Positions 38,901 to 51,801 of a stretch of DNA of 64,000 nt are shown one piece after another (the stretch's first letter is position 1; the number at the start of each line of letters is the position of its first letter). Under the pieces are notes generated by a model. It saw only the letters and a list, made by a program, of their open reading frames with translations, did no database searches and was not told the origin of the DNA. The stretch is from positions 10,555,422 through 10,619,421 of the forward strand of contig CM072158.1 in assembly GCA_036850595.1 (NCBI GenBank), written 5' to 3'. The position numbers and the translations under genes are program-made. The stretch comes from Rhyacichthys aspro (lineage: Eukaryota > Chordata > Actinopteri > Gobiiformes > Rhyacichthyidae).

Positions 38901-41815
38901 GGTCCATTGTTGACAAGTGTTTTTTAATGTTATTACACCACTGAGAGGCACATTCATAATGGCTTATCAAACACAGGATGTAACAGGACCCATGGACGAT
39001 CCGCCTTGACACCACAGACTTCTACAGAGAGAGTTGATCACACAGATCTCGGATAATACTAAACGACATCTTTTTCCAAAACCCCAGACTAGTGCTGGTG
39101 ATGCTGATGATGACCACTGTTCCAAAAGGAAGGAAGGAAGAGATATCTGTCATGGCCCTCACCCTCCCATCCTGTATCCGCCCCAGTCCAAACAAATCCT
39201 CTTTCACAAGCAGAACAGGATACAAGGCGAATCTCTGTATACTTCAGGATATTTGGTTCTGACTCAGTGTCTCTGTGCTTATCATCTGTCGTCCCTCTTC
39301 CTCTCTGATTTATTTCCCCTTTCCTCGTCTCTACTCCATCTGACTGTAAAGCCAATGGCATCTGACAAAAGACTAAACTCGGGGGATGTTTACATCAGGT
39401 CCAATGATGGATGAGCTGTAATGAAACGCTATAACCTTGAACAGACACAATACGTTCCAAGTAGCTGTAGATCAAACACACACATCTCCCTCAGAGTCTG
39501 GGAGTACGGTTACATTTTGAAGGAAATAGAGGCAGGGATGAAGTAATGGCTCCACTGATCCAAGGTGAAGTGCATTTACTTTAACTAAAACTGACCGAAA
39601 AAACAGAACAAGAATCAAAAAATTTTATTTATAAATTGTGGCACCACGATTGTCTGGTGTTTTTTTTTCTTTTGGCAGATTTGATTAAAGGAGACTCAGC
39701 TAAAAAGCATTTGGCTTGAACCTAGATCCGACTCCATGAAGGTATATTAGCGTAAATTAATGCATAAAAACACAATTCATTGGTGTGTACTGGGCCTCTG
39801 AGTTTTTACATGTTAATTAATGTTCGCTTTGTTTCTCGACTGACTACCAGACAGCATACCAGGCTTAGTATGGACTGGAAATGTGTCATGTGACATATTT
39901 GTCAAGATAAGATGAAAAAATGAAGCCTGGAATGTATGATGCAAGCAATGAGTCTATTTTCCAGTGTTAGGATTCTTTATATTGTTGGGGATAACTTTGT
40001 GTCTCATCTAAAGGTAAACTACACTTTAAATTGGTCTTTCTTTTATCCCACAAAGAGACACATTTATTACAGAGGATTGTATTATTCATGGGGATTGTTA
40101 ATTCAGACATGAGAAAAACCGTGTTCTCGCTTTTGTGACTGTTTTGATCTATAGTTAAAAGAAAATGTAAAACTTCACAGGAGACTTTAATGAAGCTGTG
40201 GAATCCCAAATTCCTCACATAATGAATATAATTCCCAGTGAGTTTGATGTTGGGAAGTAACTAACGGACTTTGAAGTAACATCTTTACTCTGTGGCCTTG
40301 TGATGTGTGATGGCGGTTCAGACATGCATGTTTTTATAGAAGCTACAACATCAATATGAACAAAACTGCTCGCTTTGACCTGAAACACGCTTATTAAGGA
40401 GAAAAATTCCTGCACTCCTACTCAGTGTGTGGTCCTGGGCACTAATCAAACAAACAAAAAAGGGAACATTTTTACATTTCAAATTTGCTGCATTTCAAAG
40501 GCTCCAGTGTCTGGGTTGTGTTTTGTATGGAGCCAGCAGACAAAGGATTGCACAGGGCCAGATGACTCAAGTGACAAACGGGTGGTTTGGAATCTGCTCC
40601 GCTCGGAAACCCATCATTACTGGGAATATGAGAGCATCATAGCTCTACTCCAGCCAATTAAAATCTGACCCTGGGTTTTTGTGTCGGCGCATGCTGCTGC
40701 TCATCCAGACAGAGTTTGCATCATGTGTTGAATAATTGAAATAGTGGTATGTGACCCAATGTGAATGGGCTATAAGTGAGTGCCTTCAATAAAAGGTTAT
40801 TTGTAGATATAACCCTGTCTTTTAACCAAATAAAGCCAGTTTGTTGATGTTGATGCTCTAATGGAACTCACTTAAATGTTGACTAGTTTCTTGCAGAAAA
40901 TCACTTAGGTTTATATTGGATTGATAAGTATAAATGAGGAAGAACTTGTGCTGAAGAAATGTTACAAAGCTGTTGATAAAGAATCCAAACTATGGATCAA
41001 GCACAACCTGGTTTGTCAGCACCACACAGGAGTGACAGACATGTGACGAGTGAGCAGGATGAGGTTTGGAGCTGGCGAGGAGACACAGTGAACAGATGAC
41101 TGACTTACATCCTGATTAAGGGAGGAGCAGACATCCGTATGTCGCCGCAGCTCACAGGGAAGTGCACTGACTAACAAGGCTGACATATGTGTGCTTAGTG
41201 ACTGTAAATGGTGTTGGTACCAGGCACTGATGGGTGTTTGTGTGGTCAGTAAACACAGGATTCCCATTGGCACAGGTAATAGCCATTACAATGGTTCAGG
41301 GTAAATGTCACAACACAATTAAACTGGCCTGGATAATGTTGTTGATTTGAGAAAGTGACCTGAAATCTGACTATAGCTGGTGTTTTTTTTTATTACTTTC
41401 AATAACTCTTGGCATTTTCAAGCTCTGACAATAAACACAGACTTACCAAGAAGTCTGAGAGGATATTAGCCCTGGCCAGAGCACAAACATACATACCCTC
41501 GTGCATAGTTCATTGTTGACAGGGTTACCTTGTTACTGAAACATCTGTTTCATCATCTTCAATATTTGTCTTTCAACACAGGTGTTCCGCTTTCCTGTTT
41601 GCTGTGGTTGAGTCAGGTTTTACTGCAGGTTGCAATAAATCTCACACAGCACAACTGCAAGCAGAGTTTGTGTCCGTATTACTGCATTTATGTTGAGAGT
41701 AGAAGTGTTAAATAAGGTAACCAGAGTTGACACAGGTTTGAAGTGAGTCATTTTTGTATGAACCACATTAACCACTGTAAGAAAACCATTGCACTATATG
41801 TCATAAGCCCCATCC

Positions 41816-42001
41816 TTATTGACACATATATATTTTAGGAATGCCATCAAAAAGATTTCCATTTAAATGAGTGAGCAAGTGAAAAACACCCAATAGACAT
41901 TTAGACCAAAGGTGCTCTGTGTCTGGTGTAACCTCACATTGATAACACAGTGAAAGTTTACTCTGTGATTGGTTGGTCAATGGATCTTTATAGTGACACA
42001 C
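41816..42001 (-). mobile_element. Possible LINE ORF2 C-terminal remnant
   Basis: A short minus-strand frame contains LCYQCEVTPDTEHLWSKC (motif at 41897-41947). Its C-x2-C-x7-H-x4-C spacing is like the Cys-rich motif near the C-terminus of L1-like ORF2 proteins, and it is followed by hydrophobic GVFHLLTHLNG. No reverse-transcriptase motifs could be followed upstream and no ends were found. The assignment rests on one motif. Confidence 0.3.
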
Positions 42002-43351
42002 TTAGGGCATAAGATTTTTAATAAACAGACAACAAGTGGTTGTAAGGGGTCATTCCAGGGAAAGGCCTAACAGTACTTGTTTGTGGTGAAGTAACTGGTA
42101 CTGTGAGTGTTACTCACTGTCTCTCACATTGTGGCAGGTTGATACTTTCTGTCCAAAATGGCTACAAAAACACAGCTCGGCTTCGTGTCTAACAGAGCGG
42201 GCAGTTTGTGAGCGATGGGCAGATGGGAGAACTGTGGGTGTATGTGGAGTGAATTTTTGTTTCATGTTGTTTCTCTCTGTTTGAAAGTGCATGTCTTTAT
42301 TTGATGTGATGCTTTTGTATTGTATTATTCATATTCTCACTTCATAGAGTCCATTCTTTTTCCGTCTGCTTATTACTCTGTTTGTATCTTCATCTTTCCT
42401 TTTTGTTTTTGAGCCAAACCCATTTGTAGAGGCCAATATTTTGCACAAAGCACCTGTCAGTTTGCTCCATAGTTGACATTTTTGCCTGAGAAGAGTGAAA
42501 GGACTGCAGCTTGAGGCTCTCACCTGGAAGCCTTGGCTCCAGAGGTTATGTTTATGCAGGAATGTGAACAAATGCACAGGCTCTTACAAGTTGAGCCAAA
42601 ACTACTCACCTCTTAAACCAGATGACCTTTAAAATATCGCCTAAACCACCGGCAGCTTGTCATAGCTATTTGACTGAATGGGATTAAAATACTTATGATG
42701 GTTCCAGAGGTGAGGTTTTTATTAAGATGTTTTTAAAGAGACTCACTCTGACCTTTAACTGTGTGTTGCTCAATATCAACAACACCAAACCCTTGTGCAA
42801 TGCTGCAGATTAAACATAAGTGACACCAGTGGAAAACGGAAAGGAAAAACATGCTCAAATTTAAAGCTTAACCTCCCCCTTTACTCTTTCTTAGAATGCT
42901 GTTATTTGCTTTGGACAAATGCACTGATGTTGCACAATGAGCCACGACCAGCGCTTCCACACTCACCACGTACGCTCAGTGATGCACGCTCGCTGTGGCC
43001 AAAGCCGGAGAGACTTTTCTGCTCTGTATTTTCATTCGGCTCGATTTAATTGAGCCTTAAAAGAAAGTTTTACTGCAGAGAACCTCCCCTTACACCTCTT
43101 CCCATGCTTTTATTAATCTGGAACATGTGAGTGCGGCTTCATAAAGAGCCACTGCACACTGCCCTTCAGCGCGTGGCAAATTGTATAACGTCAGAAAAGT
43201 TATGTATCTTCACGTTGTGGCTTACGTCACAGAAATACTCTCAGGCACTTAAGCTGCTTTAGAGCTCAGTGTTTAGATATATTTACAAAAGTGTAGCTGG
43301 GATTAGTTAGTCTTATATTCAATAGTTTAGTACTTCATGGTCTTAAGATAT

Positions 43352-43594
43352 TAGTGTTGTAGTAATCACGGCCTTAAGACCTCTTTTTTAAAGGTACCAG
43401 CCCTGTACTGGAATCAAATGTAGTTTGCCTAGTCTCTATTCTAAATACAGAGGACTCAGTTTTAAATCAAGCCTGTCCAAGACTGCAGCTGATTTAACTA
43501 TAATAAATAAACTTGAACTCTAGCTTTAAATTCAGCTAACAACGTCTTGCCTCTGTCTCAGTCTCTACAAGTTTTGGTCTTAATAACAACACTA
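43352..43594. mobile_element. Short non-autonomous TIR element (MITE-like)
   Basis: The segment opens with TAGTGTTGT (43352-43360) and closes with its exact reverse complement ACAACACTA (43586-43594). Inside are TTAAGACCTCTTTTTTAAAG, CTGTCCAAGACTG and CTCAGTCTC...TTTTGGTCTTA, which resemble a GTCTTG/GACTC-rich dispersed repeat of teleosts that begins with the same TAGTGTTGTAGTA. There is no coding capacity and no intact target duplication, so it is an old copy. hAT-like ends are possible but unproven. Confidence 0.5.
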
Positions 43595-46135
43595 TTGGTA
43601 AACCATACACCCTTTTTCAAATGATAATAGAATTTCATGAATACTATTTCTTTGTATGTCAGATTCCAAAGAAAGACGTCAAATGTGGCCTTGCTGTTGA
43701 ACTATTGTCCACACAAGTTCAAAGAACAAGCCTACTAATAAGAAAACCACACTGGAAAATCCCCACAGATCACTACAGTTCATGGTACTTTGGCTCCGAC
43801 TCTTTCACAAGTATGACTCTAATATGCATACTCAGCAGTGTGTGCCGTGAGAATTTTTCTTTCACTTAAAACAAGTCAATCTTCTTCCGTAAGTGGCCCT
43901 TAAATCCCAGCGCTGTCTGTCCTTGTCCACTGCACAGAGGCAGTTTTCCCTGGGGCCCGGCCGTATGTGACTGCACGTCTCATGTGAAGGTCAGCCCTGA
44001 TGGACATGTGAGCCCCACACCACAGCCCTGGGCTCCACAAAGGCCTAATAGACTTAAAACCAAGCTGCATGACTGCACCATGAAGGACACATGAACACAT
44101 ATCCTGTCCCTCGCATGACTTCTGTAACGTTAACATTAACTGACTGATCTTGTAATAAAACCCAACATCTATCACAACTAAATGATTTTAAGCTAAAAGA
44201 ATGGAATTTATGGAATACGATGGTGTAATAAATGTAATTTCCTCTCATATGCATCTTGTGTTTTCTTGGCGTCCACCAGAGAACAAAACCAAAACCCATG
44301 GTCTGTGCTTTTTGGCTGTGCTCCTGCTGACATTTGTGGTTTTAGATTCAGGATGATTGCACTGTATTGCAGCAAGTAAACTGGATGGATCACTCTGAAA
44401 TATTGCATTCACTGAGCTTGAAGAACCGGCGTTAACACAGGCTCTCGCTTTTCAGGTAATGCTTGTTAGCCACGGGCACACACAGACTAATCATCCGGCT
44501 TATCTGTGGGCTCACTATCAAATCCATTTTCAATTTGTCAACTTTATCTCGGTTAAACCCTCAAACGAGCCTCTTCCTTTCCTACGCTGCTTTCATCCCC
44601 TCCAGGCCATGTCAGGACAGGGCATTGTGGCGAGCTGAGCGCATAAATGCTGGTTTAACTCTGTGTTTGATGAGATGTCCAGTCAGTGCTGCAGTGCCTG
44701 CTCACGGAGGCCTGCATTGTGCAATCAATGGGCTCACTTAATTACAGTAGATCAAACAGGAGCTCCATGGCAACCGCAGCCACATTTTCCAAAACACAGG
44801 CGGCGAGGCACTCAGCGGCGGTGACACGGAGTTCCGCTCGGGCTGACACAGGCCGATTAGCAGCAGCTCACTGTTTATTTCTGGGGACGGGTGCATACTG
44901 TCATTTTAAGAGCAGCTGTCAGTAGTGTATACACCGGTGAAACCTGTCACACCTAATAATAACTGCACCCTTATCATAAACTGAACTCTACATACTTTAA
45001 TCGACCCATTTAAAGGAACTAGTCATATTAGTCTTATGATCAGCCTGTGTACATTGTTGCTAGTTAAAAAGACAAAAACTGTAAGTTGAATAAATGTTTT
45101 TTTGATTCACTTGGATGTGTCTTATGTTTATTTTTACCCTTACCTTCATCAGACAGGTGTTAAGTAACAAAACAGATGCTCTATTTCACACATTTTACTC
45201 CCATTTAAAGCAAACACTACTTTCCACCAAAGCACCGTGTTTGCAGCTGAACTGCTGCGAGCTGACATGTGACTGTTTTGTCTCTATGTGCATCATGTGT
45301 GGGAATCTGTTTTGATCTGACGAGATATGAGTTCTCATGAGATGTTAATGTGCCCTGTCACTCAGAGTCAGATAGAGGAGGATATATCGTGAGCTGCTGT
45401 GGGTAATGACATGGAGCAAACTGCCCACAGCCTGGATTCAAAACTGGGTAGCTCTGCTTTACACCCTCTTCCAGGCAGCACTTCTAGAGAAATAAAATAA
45501 AGCATGTGAACTTATCCCTTTTTGGAAAACTTCTCTGTGCGTGCTTTGAGAGTGAAAGTCGTGACGGAGCCGGACACCCATGCTGTGTGTCTATCAGTGA
45601 GCAGCAGGCTCGTCGACGTGCCCCCCGACGTCGAGCTCTGTCTGCTTCACACCAGATTTGTTCTAGTAAACTCACTCCACTTGGCTTTCACACTAGCGCT
45701 ACGAGCCCGTTTCCAAGAACAAATGCTAAGTGCAAATAAACGCTGCGAGATCCATCTCCTCGTAACAGTCTTCTCGCTCCGTCTGTGCCATCTTTTGACC
45801 TCTCTGAGCTCTTGTTTATTTTATTATAGCACTATCTTCAAGGACCCTTCCCCCCTTTTTTCTTCTCTGGTCTCGAATTAGTGTCAAATTCCCCAGTGGG
45901 CTCATTATGTTTGTTTCTAATGGAGTACCTAGCAAATGAACAAGTGTCCTATTCTTGGACTGCTTTTCTCAATTCTCGTGCATGTGCCAGAGGAGGGGGG
46001 TGGCTCTCGGACAGTGGACGAGCTCAGTGTGTGTTTGGCGGTCAGTCATGAGAGTCTACATTCCTCTGTGCAGCACTAAATCCTCATGGGATAGACCTCA
46101 TTAGTGCACTGGCTGTTCCCAGGCTGTCTCAGGGC

Positions 46136-46137
<2 letters not shown>

Positions 46138-46166
<29 letters not shown>
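46138..46166. repeat. GT microsatellite
   Basis: Uninterrupted (GT)n of 29 bases. Confidence 0.95.
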
Positions 46167-46169
<3 letters not shown>

Positions 46170-49100
46170 AGGAGAATTTGTAAATGCCGTAACATTTTTT
46201 GTCTGCGCTTATTATTTCCTGCGTCAGTGCAAAAGAAAGTCTGGCTGTTATTCCGAGGCCTGTGTTTTGACTTGTTATGTGACAGTCCTGAAAGGTTGAC
46301 GGCTCCATCTACACTACTACAAGTCTGTTTTACAGTTTTCACAATTGATAAAAACTGGCGGCCATTCTCTGAATCTAACGGTCAACTGCTTAAATTTATC
46401 AAACTAGTCACTCTTCTGTCAAGACACTGAACACATTCTCGCTAAATAGTGCACATTTGACATTCTCAGGCTCAGTCAAAAAGATAATGACAGGAGGCAG
46501 AAGTTAGACACAGTTAACACACTGCTGTTTCCACTAACACACAACCACTCAAAGCTTAAAACACTTTGCTGCTAATGAACTGAAGCCAATATGAAGACAG
46601 TTCTGAGCTGAAACTTCTATGACTACGGACTCCAAAAAGATTTTATACTTGAATCTTGAAATGTTCAAGTGATACAGTGACATGATTTAGGTTATAGTAG
46701 TCAAGATATTTTGAATTTTTTTTTTTAATCGTAAAATGAAAGTTGTGCATTTGTGTAAAAAAGGGTTGTGTGCTACTGTAAAACTAAACAGAAACCTGTA
46801 CAGTAACTTTAATGTACTACAAATATTCACCAAAAGACAGAAAAAAAAAAAAAAATGAAGCTATCTATTGTAGTAACTTCAGTTTGTTCGATTGAGCTTG
46901 ACTTATCATTTTGTTTCTGATGATATTCTGACAACTGTGTTTAGTTTTTTCTCTCGGTGTGTGTTCATTTTGACGACAGAATGTAAAATATGACAACAGT
47001 GTGAGCTTTTGATTGAGACGTTTATCAGAATTTTAGAAATTGTGTTATAGGTGTAGATAAATGGGTTTTAACTTTCAGAAAATGTATTTTAGCAATTGTG
47101 AAAAAGCGTATAATACAGTCCCGTTCTCTTTGCTGACATGTACCAAAGTGTCCCTGAGAGACACTGAACACCCCTTTCAGTGGCTCTCTGGTTCCAGACA
47201 TAGCTCTGACCCACACAGTTGACCCGGGCTGAGGCCTGACAGCTTCTCATGTCACATCCAGTCTTTGGTTTCACATTATTTTGCAGCCTCTAAACGTGTG
47301 GGAAATGCTCCGTTCAGATGTGTTTTTTTCAAATGTGGAAGAAGAATGCAGCCTTTGTTGTTGCGCAAGAGAGCAGACAAATAGTTTTTTCTACTCCTCA
47401 TGACCTGGTGTGCACAGTCAGCTGCTTTGCATGTTTTTATGAATCAGGACTCTGCTGACACTTGAGACTATGATGGTAATAATATCAGCCGAAAAATGTT
47501 TGCGTTGAATATCATTTGTTCATATATGCCTTTTCTTTGTGACTCCATTAAAATTTTCTCTCTAAGTGGGCCACAATCACCAGATGGGTGCTTTTAGTCG
47601 CTTTAAACACAGCTCATTTTTCAGCTTCAGTGCGAAGAGCAGGTGGTGAGTGCTTTTTGTTTATTGCATTCAAGATTCCCAGCCATAAAACACCTCATTT
47701 GTAATTGTATAAAAATAATCTATGGCCAAGGTTCATAAGCTGCAGCTAAAGTTCATAAAAACAGTTTGATATTCTAATAGCGGAGATAAGGCTAATGTGT
47801 TACAGGTTATGGCTGATACGAGCGGGTTATACCAGGAAGTGGGCAGTCACTTACAACACATCTGAGCCACTTATAGAAGCCAGGGAGTACATGGCCCGAG
47901 AGGACAGCCCAGACAGAAATAAAAAATTTAAAAAAAGCTGTCAAGCCCAGGACTACCTCACTGATCACAGAACAGCTCTAAGTGATAAGCCGCTTGCGCA
48001 ATTCAGATGCACTCACGCACAATCTTCCCTTAACATTTCGAAATCATTAAGAACAGCCACAGGGCGGAATAGACTGATGAACCTAACCTTTCTATCAGCA
48101 AAACATGCACTGTGGGACAGAAGCTATCTCATACTTAGGCATAATTACAGCCTTATGAAAACTTGCATTAATTTTTAGAGTTCCTTTGATTCCTTAAAGA
48201 TAGCATGCAGTGAATGGACGACGTTCTTTTGTCTTTTGTATAGCGCTCATCCTGTACATGTTTCTCTCCAACATGCGTGGCATTTTACAGCTGTCTTTCT
48301 TTGAGGCTTACACTAATGAAATGGGTTATTATATTATGGGTTACTGTGATTTCTGACCCTCAGATGACATTACAAAGAAGAAATGAGCCCTTTTATAGCC
48401 TGAGAAAACTGGATATAAAAGTTCTTTGTAAACAGCTTGTTTCAGGACCTAATCCACATTTCTCACTTCCCCCTCACTGTGATTTATGTGCAGCGGGGAT
48501 ATCCAAGTGGCTCCCTGCAAAGTAAATAACAAGTCACTTTCTGCTTTATCACCGTCACATGATGTACTGTAGGAGCTGACACGTATAACGTACCTACACA
48601 CAATCACTTTGCTGGCTCCTACTGTACTGTGCAGCTCTTTCAAGTGCAGCGCCAGTGATTGATGCTTTTACCTGTGATGTAGGAATGCGGAGATAGGTAC
48701 AGTAGATGCTGTAGAATGGCTGGTGTGATCTACTGCCACAGACAAGCTGTACGCTGCCTTTCATGTTGGTCCATCAATCAGGGAAATGGGAGGATGTAGT
48801 ATGGACTGCATAATGATGGCTGCTGTTTAGACCAAAAACATGGGACTAGAAGCTCATAAAATAACAGTTGCACACAAGAAATGTTAGTGCGTAAAGATGT
48901 GAGACAAGGTGTGTATAAGGAAGAATATCTGTTTGACGTCCACATATTGCACTATGTACTGTAAGTCTGAGTGTTGGAGCCCTATACTGTCTCATGAAAA
49001 CATAAATCTTGCAATATCAGCACAACTTTCCACACTTATTTAACACACAGGATCCATGTCATGATGCAACAGTGAGTTTGTAGCAATGCAGACAAAACTT

Positions 49101-49304
49101 TACTGGCTGCAAATCCTTAAAACTTACACACTGTTGCTTGAAGAAAACTTAAGGAAGTTAACATAACCCTCCTCTTACACTTACACATGGATGTTACACA
49201 AACATCTAAGTATGTTCTTAGTTTGACACTTTGGGAATGTGGCAGGGCTCAGAGTTCCCAGAACACCAGCATTAACTCACTGAGTCCACCAGCACAGCAG
49301 CTAT

Positions 49305-49428
<124 letters not shown>

Positions 49429-49461
49429 AACAACATACACATGCCATGGCAGCGCTGTCAG

Positions 49462-51229
49462 TGAGTCAGTGCGTGAGTCACACTCGGGCTATGCTGCCTC
49501 ACAATTTTATAACAGCCGCCAGCACGGCACTGTATTTAATTTTCCAAACAACAGAAGTGAACTCTGCGCCACACATGTGCATATGCATATTCACATATCC
49601 CCTGAGGATGAATAATAAAGATTATAACTTATACTGGCATGTACAAAAACAGAGCACTGGCTTTAGTGCCTTTTTTATTCAAATACATAGCACTATTATT
49701 ACAGGGGGTGGCTGCAGATGAGTCAGTCCAGGAAAACATCAGTTCTTTGTGTGCCAGATCAGAACAGGAGAGCCAATCACAGCTGCGTGTGTGGCACATA
49801 CTGACTGCTGCAATTTTACCTGCAATCTGCATCACTTTTCATTTTGGAAGAGGTATTAAAGTGAGATGCGTAAAGGAACTACTGTTTGAATATATGATAC
49901 CTGTGAATCTGTCAAAAGTGGGTGATATGAATGCAAATGTTGGCTTGTGTCAGCAGTGTATGTTGGAGACTAAAAACATACCATACTGCTAAAGTGCAAT
50001 CTTATGCCACAAAATATATCTTCTCACTCTGTAATGAGCATAGGTAAATGCAAAAAGTGAATACTTGCAAGTACTTGCAGTTTTGAAAGAACACGGTGTC
50101 TCCATATCACTATTTCTCCAATTACACAGTCCAGGTGAGAAGACTTTAAAATACCCCCCTCTGGTGGTGACAAGCTGAATAGCATTTTCGAAAAAAAAGT
50201 CCATTTAAAACAGTAATTGATGGAGAGTCAGTAGTTAATAAATATTAAGATAATGCGAATTTAAAGGTAAATTTGATGGTTAAAACTATGGAAAATATTT
50301 TACTAAGCCAAGGCCTAATTTTAAAACATGGCAGGTGCATCTAATAGAGCCCATTAACCTTCACATGGTTCAGAGCACTTCAGAGAAACTTCACACTAAA
50401 GCCACCAACAAGCAGTCAGTTTTTATTTTTTTGCATTGGCCTAAATATAATCTACTAGGTTCAAATGGAAGGTATTTTGTATGAAGCCCTGTGTGAATGT
50501 GCAGCGGCTGACGTGCTCTGGGGCTTGACAGGAGTGGCATGGTGCTGATGGGCAGTGAGTCACAGTCAACGATAAGCACTGGAGGATATGACTGACCTCT
50601 TTCAACTGCCCCCTCCTCCTTTCTCTTCACATCTGGTTCTTGGCAACAAGGATCTCCCTGTTTGTTTTTTTTTTTTTTTACAATGGGTGACTCACCGCAG
50701 CCCTTTTGCTTCCCTTTTGTAGCTTTGACTCTTGATGAAACACTGGGGATTAGTCTTTCTGCCACTGCTCTTGATCTATTTATTTCCTTCTTGGTGACAG
50801 GTCAACATCCATTGTCCACTTTAGGATCGGGGTGTGGAGCTCTCAGGTTATCGTGCAATTGAAAAAGCTCTCTCTGAGTCATGACCTCACTCAAACACAC
50901 AAACACACTTTATAGGGGATGACTCACTGCTACATCAAATTTACAAAGTCAAGCTGGGTTGTAAGGACACGACACTGTGACTCTTTTACATACATTTTCC
51001 TTTATATGCTCTGGGAAGATTTTTATGAGAGCAGCAGGTACATATTACAGGTGATTATATAAATAAAAAAGTAAAGATATAGATACATGTTCTTTTAGCT
51101 GCCGTTTAAACGAAATGCCTCACAAACTGTACCCTTCTGTCCCTTCATCACTGATGTGTGCTTGTGTGTGTCCTGTGGGAGATCCACGATGACACGAGCG
51201 GCTGAATGATAAATGTGTCGAGTGACTCA
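49462..51229. promoter_or_regulatory. Cluster of AP-1/MARE-type TGASTCA heptamers
   Basis: Eight exact TGA(C/G)TCA sites occur in 1.77 kb at 49462, 49474, 49719, 50556, 50688, 50875, 50920 and 51223. Elsewhere in the window I count roughly one per 3 kb by eye. The block lies between trib1 (about 21 kb upstream of its promoter) and the 3' end of cibar1. Such heptamers bind AP-1 and small-Maf/NRF family dimers, so a stress- or growth-responsive enhancer is possible. Function is inferred from motif density only. Confidence 0.4.
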
Positions 51230-51801
51230 TGCGAGACAGACAGTGGCAGCAGATTTCACTTTGACAGACGACACATACAGGAACACGATCCGTTTCAAGT
51301 GCCACATGCAAATAAAGAAGTAGAACATTTGCATAAACAGCACAGAAATTACAGCTGAATGCTATTGTGGATAATGTCCTTGGCTTCTTCTGTGGTAATT
51401 TCGCACGACAGTCTCGAGGCACAGGGAATGAGTTTTGAAAAACAATCTTCAATCAAATCTTTCTGCTTTGTTTTCTCATGCTAATTATTGAATACAGTAC
51501 AGTAAATACAGTATATTTTTTTACATAGTTTTTAATATTAAAGAAAAGTGTTTGAAATACAAAAAATAAAAAAAGTCAATGGCTAGTCAATATTTTACCT
51601 ACATTATAAAAGTAGGACACAAAGTTAATAAAAGAAACAGACTGGCACGTACAGTTTAAAACACCTCTCACTAAAACTCAAGAAATACTGTCAAGGAATG
51701 ACTTTGGCAACAAAGTTATGAATGCACTGGTTACAAGGCTCTCTTTAAACCTATCAGTGTTCAAATGTAAAATGAAAGACAAGTGTGTTAACTGTATCTT
51801 C

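Noticed and set aside
45522..45881. 119-codon ORF in a CpG-richer patch
   Set aside because: Competing frames on both strands are equally open and none resembles a known protein.
50391..50765. 124-codon Lys-rich minus-strand ORF
   Set aside because: The Lys run comes from a poly-T tract on the plus strand; no homology or splice context.
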